Assembly (NCBI GenBank): GCA_003117195.1 | Contig: BDSI01000010.1 | Span: forward strand, 62,001-126,000 | DNA: 64,000 bases | Direction of reading: 5' to 3' | From: Eudorina sp. 2006-703-Eu-15 | Lineage: Eukaryota; Chlorophyta; Chlorophyceae; Chlamydomonadales; Volvocaceae | Part shown: positions 25,001 to 37,130 of the stretch, in pieces | Position numbering within the stretch: position 1 is the stretch's first letter | Layout of the letters: the number at the start of each line of letters is the position of its first letter | Position numbers and translations under genes: made by a program | Notes under the pieces: generated by a model | What the model was told of the DNA's origin: nothing | Databases searched by the model: none | What the model saw: the letters and a program-made list of their open reading frames with translations, nothing else

Positions 25001-27256
25001 CATGCGGCAGCCCTCATGCCATGGCCGGTGCCCTCTGTTGGGTGCGGCCCCTCACAAGACCGCACAATACCGCACGCCAATGCAGGGTGTCGCGTACGAG
25101 CTGTACAACCAGTTCTTCGGATCCGAGGAGCTGGGGGCGCACTTCAGCTGCATGGCGCCCGCCATCAACTTCAGGTGGGCCCGTGGGTCGGTGGGCCCGT
25201 GGGTCGGTGGGCCCGTGGGTGGGTGCCACACGTCCGCCATCCTGCCCAGCTCGTCCGCCATCCTGCCCAGCTCCCCAGTACTTACTACTTGCCAGCTCTC
25301 GATGGTCGATAGTCGACAGTCGATTCTCCTCTTCCGCGTTCGACGGCATGCCTTCGCTGTGGCTGTTTCCCCCTCATCAAGCACGTGACGCCCACCCACC
25401 CGCACCGCCTCCACAGGCGCGCCCGCACCCGCACGGAGCTTATCTCCACCATCCAGGCATGGCTGCACTGCTGCTCGAAACCCGCCGTCATCAAGCCCCA
25501 GGTGCGGAAGACCAACCGACCAAGCAACCAACCAACTCATCAACCGCTGCTCCTTAGCAGTTAGCACGCCTGTCGTACCTGTTGTTAAAGTCTCTGCATC
25601 AAAATCACGACCGACGTCCTTCCATACTGTCGGAAGCGGCCCAGGCTGACAAAATCGAAGAAACGTTTTCAACAATTCTTGGGCCCCACTGCCGTACCGT
25701 CCCTCAGGGCACCGGCTGTGGTCATGGAATCGAATTTTTCTTCGGCCGGTCGTCTTGGGCTGACATAGCCACCAAGGTACGGCGCAGGGCTTGCAGCAGA
25801 TCCCAAAAGCTCTTACTACACACATAGCCACACAGCCACGTAGTCATTTTGATCGAAACATTCATGGTACGACACGTACGGCTTGTCGTGCTGCTGAGGC
25901 GCCCCCCCGTTCCTCCTCCACAGGTCGACCGAGCGCTACACTCCGTGGCCACAAACTACAACCTGCAGTGCGGAGGGCTGCCGTACACCGTCTGCGAGTA
26001 CCTGGACACCGCCACTATCCACCCTCCCAGTGCCGCAGCAGCCGGTGGCGGCGATGGCGGCGGCGGCGGCGGGGGTACGGCGACGGCTGCAGGCCCGCAT
26101 GCCAGCAAAGTCGGCCACAAGTTCGAGCTGCGCATCGTTGTGTACCGAGCGGGGCCGGAGCTGCGCGCCTTCCCCTCCATCGCAAAGGTACGTACGGCAT
26201 CACATCTTCACTTGTACGACACTTGGTACAATCAGCAACGGCTGGGCCAAACTACACTGCACGGGGGCTCAGGGGGATATCCAGGCAGGACGACTGATGC
26301 AGCGGCGCTGCGCGGGGTCCTGCAGCTCCCGGTCCTCCACACCCCTGGGGATGTGCTGGCGTGCGCAAACATCAGCAAACATCGCAACAGCCGATGTGCT
26401 GGCGTGCGCAAACATCAGCAAACATCGCAACAGCCGACGACGCCACCAGGGCTCCCAGGGTTCCCTAGGACGCAATGGGCTGCCCTGGGCAAACACCATG
26501 GGATATCCAGTTCTCCACCAAGGGCATCTGCCAGCCGGTCGGTTCCTCGCTTATGATCAAGCACAATGCAAAACCCTGCAAAACAGTGTCCCTTATGTGC
26601 CGCGCTGCGCCGTGCCGCAGGTGGCGCGTGAGGCCTTCGACCCCAACCATCCCGACAACAAAAAGTCGCTCATCAACAACATCACCACAAGCGCCAAGGA
26701 GACGGCGCAGGTAAGAGCTTAGAGGGGGCCAGGAGCACGGCCGGGCGGGCGGGTAGGCGAGGTGGGCGGGGTGGGCGGGTGGGTATCAGTGCGATCAGGA
26801 CCCATGTTGCTGCGTCTGCTGCACATCTCTGCCATTATAGCACAATGCGTCTGGTTGCAGTCGTACGACCGGACATTACCGGGTTTTGTCGTACTCCTTC
26901 TTTGCACCCACCTCCGCCGGCAGCATTATTTGACTGAACCAGCGTCGCCGCTCATTGGTGGTGAGCCAGCACCCGCACCCACCCTTGCCACGTGTGTGTA
27001 TGCTCCCCGCGCCCCTCCCTCCCTTGACCTGCACGCGCCCCCCCCCCACACACAGTCGGGTCAGGAGTTCCTGCTGCCGCTGTGCAACCCCGCCACCCTG
27101 GCGGTCCTGGGCATCAGCCGCGGGGAGCTCGCAGAGCTGTGCTCCGCCTCCACGCACTTCATGCGCTACGTGATGGACCAGGTGCAGGACAACCCCGGGC
27201 TGTTCGGGCTGCCTGGTGCGGTGGCGGTCGGGGACTCGGGGGCCATGGGCGTCTGA
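22005..27256 (+). CDS. ATP-grasp-type ligase-like protein, copy B
   Basis: Exons equivalent to those of copy A are 22005-22205 (first), probably one from 22303, then 22666-22856, 23120-23247, 23662-23761, 24245-24387, 24598-24872, 25086-25174, 25417-25501, 25708-25776, 25924-26187, 26621-26710 and 27056-27256. All splice sites and the TGA are kept, and I saw no base substitution in the modelled exons. The one coding change is the loss of a single GGC in the Gly run after the hinge motif, giving one Gly fewer than copy A. The protein keeps the KPQ/GTGCGHGIEFF loop, the FELR motif and LINNIT. It looks intact, but the DNA more than about 113 bases before its start codon differs from that of copy A. 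Expression may therefore differ or be lost. Confidence 0.68.
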
Positions 27257-29917
27257 ACGATGGGCGAAGGACGCGGGCGGAGCGGTGGGGTGTCCTTTGT
27301 ATGTATGTGGTGGTGACCACCGGCGGGCCCCTGCATGATGGTGGGTGCAACGAGGCAGGTGCGATGTATGGCGACGTCGGTGCGCAGTAAGTAATCGTGT
27401 CGTGTGCGCGGGAGCGAGGAGAAATTGTATGTGAGCCCTGCACTGCTGGTCCCCGACGAAGGGCCATGAGAAGAGTGATGAGCGGTGTGCGGCTCGATGC
27501 GTGGTCTCGAGCAGCTGCAAGGCGATGGTTCTTGGTCTGGGTGTGGCTCAGGGTCAGGGCCAGTGTCATCAGGGTCTCGGTGGGGAGCGTCTTTTATGTG
27601 CGGCACGAGGCCTCCGACATGATGAATAAATGAAATTTGACAAGTGCAGTGGACCCTCTTCGTTATTAAGGGGATCTTTCAACATTCGCATGCATCTGGG
27701 GTCCATGCATGTGTTCCGTACAGGCTGTACAATCTGGATGGTTGGATGGGTGGCCCGCGCGGTCAGCGGCGGGCTGTGTTTGCGGTTTGTGTTTAGGCAA
27801 GCATGCAGGCGTGCATGATTGGCTCGGCTGTGTTCGATCTTCATGCAGCCGCGACGATCACGGCATCGCGCTGATCGATGTGTTGTTCTTGTCATTGTGT
27901 TATAGTATCGGTGGCGAGATCAATCAAGTCCCAATTGCATGTGTGAGCAAAATAGACAAGGGGGGACACGCACGTGCGTTTGGATGGGCGACTTCGACCA
28001 TACCGTGTCTGCGGGATGCCGTACAGAGACTCGACAAATTTCGTCCAACGAATCAATTACTGCTACCTGACCGACTGACTGCGCGGCTGCTGAAGTGTTT
28101 TGGACTGACTGACTGACTGACTAAGCATTTAAGTAAGAAATTCCCGGTGGGAAGTCGGAGCTGCACCGAGGTCTTCGAGTACGACAACATCGCTGGTCCG
28201 TGATACTTATTTTCCTGCGCTCGTCGAGGACGGATTCACTCTCGGTCGCGGGGGCTGTATCTATCGTATTATGAATGGACAGCCGACGTCACCTGCTCAT
28301 ATGTATTTAGATGATGTGGGTGGATGGATGGATGGATGAAATGACAGCGATGCTGTAATGTGCTGTACGTGCTGTGCTGTGATGCTGACGACCTGGTTTG
28401 GTGGAATGAATGATGTCGTACGTACCTTGAATGATGTTGCAGCCACCGCCGTTTAACGCACGGTCATCACGAGATGCGGTTCGTTGACTGGCTGACACAA
28501 AGTACGATGACGGCTTGCCACTATGATTGAATACGGTAGCTAGCATGCATGCATGCGCCCTGTATGTACGGTAGGTGCCGTACATCCCTGCCTGGAGTCC
28601 CGCGTCTTATTGATTGGTGATGCGGATGAAGTGTATTACGTAATGTACTACGTGCGAGATGCCAGTAGTTGTGGTCGGTCGGTGCTGCCAATCGGACTGC
28701 TGGACCCCGATGTTGTGTGTCGTCGTCGTCGTCGTGTATGTGTCTGTCCCTATCTGTCCTCAGCCTTCCGAGGTCCGTTGCGGATGCATGTGTAAAACTG
28801 TATTACTGCCTTTCAAAGGAATGAAATCAACGAAGGGCTTCACGCCTGGACGCCTGGTCTTGTCTGGATCGCTGATAAGGTCCATCGTCCTGCAGCCACG
28901 CATGCATCCAGCTGATGGATCACACTACACGCAGTCTATCTGCGGACTTTCAAACGAGACGCTGCCAGCCATACGTACGCGCAGATCACGGGTGATGGCC
29001 TGCCCGGGGCAACCTGTGTATCCCCCGCTGCCGCACGCATCCCGCACCGAGGCAACCACGCATGCACCGCGGACGGACCCCAGAGCGAGGGTCCGATTGC
29101 GTCCTGCGACCCGCTAACGACTCTAGAGCAACACAACTTGCTTGGTTATTATCCGCCGTCCATTGCCATGAACCCAACCGCCAAACATTCATTCACAGCG
29201 GGCGTCCATCCAGGATCGCTGTCACAATCAATGAACCCCGCCCTGCCTAGAAGAACGAACGATTACGGAAACGTGTGTATGACCCCCCCAGTAACCATGC
29301 ACACCCTGATTACACACTGCAACCCACAACTGCGCACATACCGCACCCAGCCAGTCAGTCGATAGATGCGTGTTTGCGAACGAATCAACGAATGCTTCGC
29401 GCGTCGTACGTCTCCCGTGCAGCGCAGGCCCCCTCCTACCGCCCCACCCCATCCTGCGTACGTGCAAGTGAGGCGTTACTGCGACCCTCCCGGTAGCAGT
29501 GTAGCTGCCCCACTGCGTGCCCTGCCCTGCCCTGCCCGCCCCGCCGTACCCCCGTACAACCGTACATCCGTACCAGCATTTCGTAGCTCATAAACAAGTA
29601 AATGTAGATGGAGCTTTGTGCCGCCTCCGAGGGTCCAGATGATAACGATGACTCGCAGGCGCCATCGATCCGCCAATCGCGCGCGCCGTCAATCGTGCGG
29701 TTCATTTGCGTGCATGGTAGGTGACGACGGCCTTGATGGCCGCCTAAGCAAGAAGCTGCGCCATTTCGGCGCCCTCCGGTGAGTTCGTTCCTCTATCGCC
29801 ACACATACATATCAGTGGCGAGTCGCTCGGGTCCTCTACGCGCCCACCTCCGCCCACCTCCGCCCACCTCCGCATACGCGTCCTCCATGGCCACATACGT
29901 ACATATAGACCGCTCGG
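27257..29917. other. Gene-free 3' part of duplication unit B
   Basis: The sequence matches 19247-21891 apart from scattered substitutions, GATG and CCGCCCACCT repeat-length changes and a more changed patch near 29270-29300. TGTAA lies at 28354-28358. No gene is recognised. Confidence 0.5.
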
Positions 29918-31435
29918 CAGACCAACCAAGATAGATAGATATGTCTGCGTGGCAGAAGTCGATTTGAAATTGAGGCCGACATTTGTGTCGTCCACACAAC
30001 AGTGGGCGGGCATGTGTGGATGTGTCTGCAGGCCTGCAAGTGCACGATAGATCCAGGCCACGAAAATGCCCACGGTTCGGGCGCCGCCCGTGGCATTGAT
30101 GTATGTATCCAACAGGTAGAGTCCACGCATGATCGATGACATCCGTCCATGGCTTGTGCGTGGCGCAAAATCATCACTCTCTGCTGGCAGATTAGCTAGC
30201 TAGCTAGCTAGCTAGTTAGCCAGGCGCACAGATACGTAGCCGCAGCTTCGGCAAACACCACGCCTGCCTGTAAGTCCCCCCTTGATGCCGTTCGTGCATA
30301 CCGCACATGCATGCATACACCCAAGCAGCAGCTGAAGCAGCAGCTGATGACCCAGCCATGCATAGCCTAGCTAGATAGCCCGCCACCCCGCCATCGACCC
30401 ACCGACCCACCGACCCACCGACCCACGAACGCGGGTCACTGAAACTCCGTGTCGTCCTTGGCATCGGCCCTTTGCAGTGCCGTCGTCCTGCTGCCGTGCG
30501 ACTCGCCCTAGTGCCATTCTCCGTACGTGTGCGCGCGCGCCTCCTCGACATTTGTGCACAGCGCCCACATACACTTACTTCCCCAACTACTGCATGCATG
30601 CACCACCTCCTCCTTCCAAAGCCACAAAAAGCAGGCAAACATTCGCACACCCCACAACTGGTCTGGCTCGCGTGGGTTTCTCGCGGAACACACCCTCGCT
30701 TTCCCCCTGACTCGCATCCTGCTGCCTCATGGTAAGCCTCATGGTAAGTAAGCCTCGCTCATCCATACATTATGTCCACCTACTGATGGCTGCTGGTTGG
30801 TCCATGTTACGCGCGCCGGCCCGCCATGACCTTCGGCTGCGGCGTCCAAGCAACGGGGCAGAGACACGGAACGGGGCCCAGGTCGTGGTCAGGGTCAGGG
30901 TCAGGGTCAGGGTCAGGGGCCGAGAGCAAACAAGCAAGCAAGGGACGCATGGGAAACCTTAGCCATCGAACTACTCCCCGCCCGCCTGCTGGGTGTGCCC
31001 GGGTTCGTTCTACGGGTTTATTTATTTTTTTTCAATTTAATCCCCGCCCGCCGCCGCCGCCCTGAGCGGGCAAGCTCCCAGTGCTCCCAGAGTCCCAGTG
31101 CGTGCAGCTATATATCCGCCAGGTGTACGCCAGGGCGGCTGTGCATCTATCAGCATCCGTGCACAACCAACTAACGGCCAACCAACGGTAAACGACCAAC
31201 GCAATAGTGCACTTGTACTTCGTTGATTGGGTTGCAGCAGCATGCTGCGTGCGTGCTGGCCGCAAGGGCCTCCATCCACCCATCCACGCACGCCGCCCCA
31301 ACGGCCTCGACAGCGGTGAGAAGCACCTAAACGGACACGCTCGCTCAGCTCTACGTACTCCGCCCATCGACTGCGGAAGGCGCGCTCGAATGAAGGCGAT
31401 GGCGAGGGGAGCAAGGCGCGAGGTGGCCCTCTTTA
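29918..31435. other. Gene-free interval with simple repeats
   Basis: Contains a (CTAG)n-type run at about 30193-30217, a (CCGACCCA)n run near 30400-30425 and a GGTCAG run at about 30890-30918. The right side should contain the missing last coding exon and the 3' UTR of the minus-strand protease gene, but I could not identify them with confidence. Confidence 0.4.
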
Positions 31436-34400
31436 TCATGTGCGCACCTTGCGAGGCTTGGGCGGGCTGGGCGGTGGCCGGGAAGGCGCCTTGGGAGGTT
31501 TCGGCGGCGGTGGACTGGGAGGCGGCGGACTGGGAGGAGGCGGCAGGGGCGGAGGCGGGCTGGGTGGCGGTGGGTTCGGAGGTGGCGGGCTGGGCGGCTC
31601 GGGGCTGGATGGCTCCGGGCTGGCGGGCGCACTGGGTTCCGGTGGGTCCGTCGGGTATTGGGGCCACTCGGGAGGCAGCGGGACGGGAGGTCTGGGGCTT
31701 GGCGGCGGGGGGCTTGGGGGCTCGGGGCTTGGCGGCTGGGGGCTTGGCGGCTGCGGGCTTAGCGGCGCCGGGCTTGGCGGCTGAGGGCTTGGTGGCTCGG
31801 GGCTTGGCGGCAGGGGGCTCGGCGGCTCCGGGCTCGGCGGCTGGGGGCTGGGCGGCAGGGGGCTTGGCGGCTCCGGGCTCGGCGGCTGGGGGCTCGGCGG
31901 CTCCGGGCTCGGCGGCTCCGGGCTCGGCGGCTGGGGGCTCGGCGGTTCGGTGCTTTGGGCGGGAGGCGGCTCGCTGGGAGGCGGGTTCGATGGTGGCAGA
32001 TGCGGTGGTGACGGGCTCGGTGGCGGTTGGCTGGGCGGCAGCGGGTTCGGTGGTGGCGGACTGGGGGGCTCAGGGCTGGGGGGCGGCGGGCTCGGTGGCG
32101 GCGGCGGTGGCCGCGGCGGTGGTGGCCGTGGTGGCGGCGGGCTCGGCGGCCGCGGAGGCGGGCTCGGCGGCCGCGGAGGCGGCTTCGGCGACGGTGGCTT
32201 TGGTGGCGGCCTGGGGCTGGGAGGCCTGGGAGGCGGCGGCTTCGGCTTAGGCGGCGGCGGGCTGGGAGGCGGCGGCGGCGGTGGAGCAGGTGGAGGAGCA
32301 CTGGGCGGCGGCGGGTTCGGCGGCGGGGAGGGCCGCTGCTCCAAGTACGACAGGCTCGGGCACTCGTCGGGCGTGGTGTCAAAGCGGCAGAGGTGTACTT
32401 TGATGGTGTCCGTACCGACCCAAGATCCGCCGTACACAGCCAGTTTGTACTGCGTGAGGTTGACCATCCTACCGGATGTCGTTGTGGCAACAAATGAGAT
32501 CCGGCGATCCGCATACACATAGGAGCTCGGGTAGCCGTTGTCCTGCATATGCATAGTGAACCGGGTTTAGTCGACGCTCGACGCTCGACGCTCGACCTGG
32601 ACTCCTCGTTCGTTTCTCGCGGCTCAGCCTTTTTTTATACTATCCACAGAAGACTGGAACGACACCAAATCAAACACCCCCCAGATCGAAGTCCAAATCC
32701 CACCCGGACCCACCATCGTGGCGTTGACCTCGTGTATGTTGATCTTATTCGCATAAAAGCTCGGCAGCGACGCATCCCCCGCCTTGTTCGCCCGGAGCGC
32801 AATGTACAGGTTCTTCGCAACCGCCGCCGAGGAGTTGGAGTACTGCTGGACCCAGTCCGGCTTTACGCGGAGGTAGTTTCCGGCTGGCGTCAGGTAGGTG
32901 GCGGGCAGCGTGTACGACTGCACGGAGCCCGCTGAGGGCAGCAGAGTCGAGTCGATGGCGCCGCCGGAGTCGGCGGGCGTGGCCCAGCCCAGGCGGCTGA
33001 TCTCGGCGGCGTTGGGGCAGGCGTCCCCGCGGCCCATGGCGGTGGAGTAGTCCTCGTACTCCCAGCCGTCCTTCCAGGAATGCCACAGGCCTGGGGATTT
33101 GAAGGAAGGAGTGCGTGTTCCTGAGGGCGTGAAAGACCTGAAGTACCTGGAACGTCGCATGCATGATATCAGCAGCAGACAAGTAGGGGTCGGCTTCCTC
33201 GAAGCCGGAAAAGGGCGGGGCCCCCTATAATCCGTACAGGCCGCTTGCTTTAGAAGGAAAACTCTATTACCGCGCAACAGTGTGAGAGAGTGAAAGGTTG
33301 CCATTGGGGGTGTCGTTGTTGTTGAAGGGGGATCGGCGTGCATAGATTCACCAAGCCCAAACACGTCGGCAGCCCCGAAACCATCCTGCAGTACGCGCCG
33401 CCGGCGACGGCGGTCACCGTATCGGCACTATGGTACCGATAGTCGCCTCTGCACTACCACATCCGTCTGTCAAGCAGATGATCACAAAGCAAGCTTGAAG
33501 CATCCTTGTTTTGCCGTGAAACTGTAGTTGTTTGGTCCGTCGGCAGGCATGCAACCCTTCAGTTGCACGCCCGCAGCAGACGTGAACCTCTAAAGTTTGC
33601 TATCAATAGTTACATAGAAAATGTAAGGCAAAAACAGGGTGCGAAAAAGCCTCGGTGAGACCCGGACTTTGGGCCATCGGAACTGGAGAACTCGTTGGTA
33701 CTCGGTATGCTATCCCTTTGCATCTTGAAACTTTGATTCAATACATATTGTTGATTTGTATTCATTTGGCAAGACAGAAAGGCAAATCTTGATGTTGGTG
33801 GTATCTTGATGTTCAAACATCAGAACACTATCGAAGTTCAATTTAGCACGCGCCGCCCATTCCTAATCCAAGTATTCATCACGCGGCACCCGTTGCAACA
33901 AATATGAGCGCGAGAGGCGTTGGTTGGATGTTGACTCGGGTCCATGGGGACCGCGGAGCTTTACTTTGACCGTTTGTGCGCAAAGAATTTTTTTCAGCCA
34001 AACCAAAGTTACCTTGCAATAGAGGACAATTAATATGACAAACATAGCGAATTAGTTTAGCGGATAATGAACGTTTTGCCGTTACCGGACACACACACAC
34101 ACACACACGGACATGGGCAATCCTAGGGGGCGGGGCCCCCCGAACGCGCTTCGCGCTGGGGCCCCGCCCAAAAACATGGCCGAGCGATAATGGGGGGATG
34201 GACAGTTGTGCCGCGCTCGCACGAGTTGGGTCGCTGCGGTCCGAGGGGATGGGTCTCCCTGGGCCAGCCCAGCCCCGGGCCGGCCCTGTTCGTTCTGGGC
34301 TTGTTCATCGTTTCATGCCCCCAGAGAGGGCCCGCCGGTGACCAGGCGCGCGCGACTTGCATATTTCAGTTATTACTGGTCTTGAATAGGGATCATGGTC

Positions 34401-37130
34401 GCGAGTAAGGGCTCTTCAGGTCAGGACCAGAGGACGGAGCGCCGTAGGGCTCGAACCAGTGCAACGCGGCTGGAGTGGCCACGACCCTGCAGGTGCTAAA
34501 GCGCACATGTTCCTCGCCGTCCATACCTAGCCCTCAACACACTACCCTGCCCCTGACCACCCGCCCCAACCACGGCCCGAGCCAGAAACTGCACAAACAC
34601 AACGAAAATTTCTCCGTACCTCGGCACGACCTCCGTACCATGGCAGGCAGGCACTACGGCACGGCAACCGCGGCAGCGCCCCATCCCTAGGGTCGAAGTC
34701 AGTCCGGAGTCCGTGCCATGTCGTGCCCCAGTCCGAATTGTTTCGTCTGGCTTTCGCTCTCACCGTAATTGTGGATGGACTCCTGCATGATGGTCGCCCA
34801 GCGGTACACGCCGTACCCGGACGTCTGCAGCCAGATCTGCCGCCCCGGCAGCAGCGCCAGGCCCGCCCAGGGGCACACGGCCACCATGCCCGGCGGCACG
34901 ACGTAGGCGAAGTGCGTGAAGGACGAGAACGCCAGGTCGCCCAGCAGCGCCCGGGCGGCAGAGTCGCTGCCGCTGGAGATGGTCCACCAGCTGCACGCCG
35001 CCACGGCCGCAGTCGTGCACGCCGGTCGCACCGTCACGACCTGCGTCCCCGTGGCGTTCAGATTGAACATGCCGTACGAACACTGGCTGTACCGCTGCGC
35101 CAGGCCGCCGCTGCCGTCGCCGTTGGGCCCCAGGAAAATCGCGCGCCCGGCAGCCTCGGTGAGCGAGGGCGCGTAGCCGCAGGCGGTGTAGTCGACGAGG
35201 ACGACGAGGAGGCGCTGCCAGACCGGCTGGGTGGTTGGCGGCACGGCGGGCGAGGGCGCCAGCACGCGAGTGGTGGTCCCGGGGGTCGGGGTACACACGC
35301 CTGTCGCGTCCATGTCGCAGGACTGCGCGGGACGGGGCAATTGGCGGGTGGATGGCGTGCCCGGTGGCGGAGGGCGGCGGGGTGAGACGAGACGGTCAGG
35401 GGGGCAGGCGGCTAGCAGGAACAACAAGGGGAAGGGGCCGAAGTAGTAGTGACGTGAGTGGAGTGGAGTGATGACGGGTCGGGCTTCAAGACGAGCGCCG
35501 AACCCCCAAGGGCCGATGGACGGATGCCCATTCGCCATGTGATGCGGGAAGCTGTTGCAGGCCTGGTTTCCATCCATCTAACGGATGGATGGCTGCATAA
35601 ATGTTAACCGTGTAAGTCCCCACTCCCTAGGCAGCTTTGTGGACTGTCATGATCATGCTGGACACACAGCTTCCAACACCCGTTCTCCATTCTCCAAACA
35701 CACAACTGCCAGCCTTTGATGCATGACGGGCGGCCCGCGCGCGGTGTTCACGTTTTTGGAAAGGAGCTTTTGCCGCGCTCCCGTGAGGGGCCTGTGGAGT
35801 GTAAGGCCCATCGAGCTCCACCGGAGGCTCCGAACTCCAAGCTCAGCAGCTCCGGACTCCGGACCCCATGCACCACCACCTTTGCACTCGAAACCCCTGC
35901 GCGGGCCTGAAACCGCCAAACCCCCGCAGCCGTTGTGGAAGCTGCGGCTGCTGTGGCTGCTGCGACGGCTTCGGCTGCTGCGGTTGCTTGGGCAGCTTCG
36001 GCTGCTGCGACGGCTTCGGCTGCTTGGGCTGCTTCGGTCGCTGCGACTGTTGCGGTTGCTGCGACTGCTTGTGCTGCGGTGGCTGCGGCGGCCCCTGCAG
36101 TAGTATGAGCAGGCACGAGCGCGCCTCCGCCTTCCCCACCCACGCTTCAACCCCACTCACAATAAGGACCACAGCTCCGGGCACAACGACCTTATCGTTG
36201 TCGTCCTTGACGGGCGGCTGGTACCCAGCCACCAGCGGCGTCAGCCTGCCGTCATCGGTGCGGACTGACCACTGCAGGTTGCCGTTGTGCAGGTCGATGA
36301 ACAGCAGCTCGCCGACCAGCTCGCGCTGCTCAACGGTGCCGGGCGTGAGACCCACGACCACGGCGGGGTCATCTTGCTGGGAGCCGTCCCAGCCGCCGTC
36401 TGAGGCGACAACCCAGCTGTCGTCCTGGGAGACGGTCCAGCCGTCATCCCCCCAGGCCTGGCCGCGTCCTGGGGGATCGAGGGGGTTTCGGAGGGTTTCG
36501 AGGGGTTTTTTATTGTCAAGCAAGGTGCAAAGGAGCTGCAAAAAGTGACACGTGGGCCGGGCTGTGGTAGCTGGCGTCCCAGGAGGGATCCTTCGATTGA
36601 TCGCGGCAGCACCAGGTAGGACCCCCTAGTGGGTCCAGCGTCGAGCTGACATCAGCTAGCCGTTGAACCTTGTTGTCATAGGTTTTGATGGTCAGGTAAG
36701 GCGAAGAGAAAGAGGAAATCGGCGCGAGTGCAGGGCGGTGCGCTGGCGGAAGGGGGCGGTGTGGGCAGGCTGGCTGCTGCAGCGGCGTTGGACCCTCCGT
36801 GCTGTATGAGCAGCGTCGGTAGCAAGCGGCAGCAGAGTGGGGATGTATGTTCGTGTATCGCCGCGTAACGGTCCAAACATCCCAGATCTTCTATTGGTAT
36901 CGGAGACGCTGCCGGAAAATCGTCGTCTTGCGGGAGAACTAGGGTGTGAGAGTATGTTACCGTGCGGCCCTATGTCCGGCATGTCATGTCCGGCATGTCA
37001 ATAAGCCGGGGTTTACATTTAAAGTAATATATTTCTGGTTGCTGTTGGCAAACCAAGTGCGTGCGTGCGGCTCCATCCTACCTCCTGGCACCGTCAGGAG
37101 GAGTAGCAGCGGCAACACCACGCGCCACAT
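31436..37130 (-). CDS. QExxH metalloproteinase (M11/VMP-like) with proline-rich tail, gene 1
   Basis: Exons on the minus strand: 37130-37082 (signal peptide [16 protein letters not shown]), 36468-36161 (prodomain, ending at a GTGAGT donor), 35322-34764 and 33090-32714 (catalytic), and 32542-31448 (C-terminal module plus proline shaft). They join in phase to 796 residues. Reading through the last donor adds VRT and stops at 31436; by analogy with the paralogues a short basic last exon should follow, but none is clear. The metal site Q299-E-x-x-H303-x-x-G306-x-x-H309 is completed across an intron. By family knowledge (gametolysin M11; Volvox VMP1, where Gln replaces the first His and copper is preferred) it is a secreted protease acting in the extracellular matrix. 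It is inverted relative to its three paralogues, and its introns are longer, one with a Gln/Pro-coding low-complexity tract and one with a candidate inserted element. Confidence 0.82.
33213..34169. mobile_element. Candidate MITE-like element with GGGCGGGGCCCC ends
   Basis: GGGCGGGGCCCC at 33213-33224 faces its reverse complement GGGGCCCCGCCC at 34158-34169. AAAA stands just outside each end as a possible short target duplication. The interior is AT-rich, unlike the surrounding gene, and encodes nothing recognisable. The whole element lies inside one intron (33091-34763) of protease gene 1. A second GGGCGGGGCCCC at 34128 makes a local hairpin, so the left match could be coincidence. Confidence 0.35.
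34128..34169. repeat. Strong GC hairpin
   Basis: The arms GGGCGGGGCCCC (34128-34139) and GGGGCCCCGCCC (34158-34169) pair perfectly around an 18-base loop that contains a smaller GCGC...GCGC palindrome. Another GGGCGGGGCCCC, at 48864-48875, sits inside a different small hairpin. Confidence 0.8.
35930..36110 (-). repeat. Gln/Pro-coding low-complexity tract in an intron of protease gene 1
   Basis: Imperfect CTGCTGCGG/TTCGGCTG repeats read on the minus strand as a Q, P, K and S-rich peptide, in frame with the prodomain exon. The conserved GTGAGT donor at the prodomain end places the tract in an intron. However, the frame stays open from exon 2 down to 35843, so a retained-intron form is possible. 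Confidence 0.5.

Larger units (their letters stand above)
21892..29917 (+). repeat. Tandem segmental duplication, copy B (8,026 bp)
   Basis: This is the second unit, offset by 8,016 bases at its start. It ends at ACCGCTCGG at 29917, after which the sequence leaves the unit (CAGACCAACC). Copy A is preceded by ATGTA and copy B by CGCTCG, so only one base is shared at the junction. That suggests end joining rather than recombination between longer repeats. Confidence 0.97.

Noticed and set aside
31207..32522. Long plus-strand Gly/Ala-rich open frames opposite protease gene 1
   Set aside because: They mirror the Ser-Pro-Pro codons of the minus-strand gene. The conserved module, splice sites and paralogues all support the minus strand. 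The same applies to the minus-strand Gly-rich frames under genes 2, 3 and 4.
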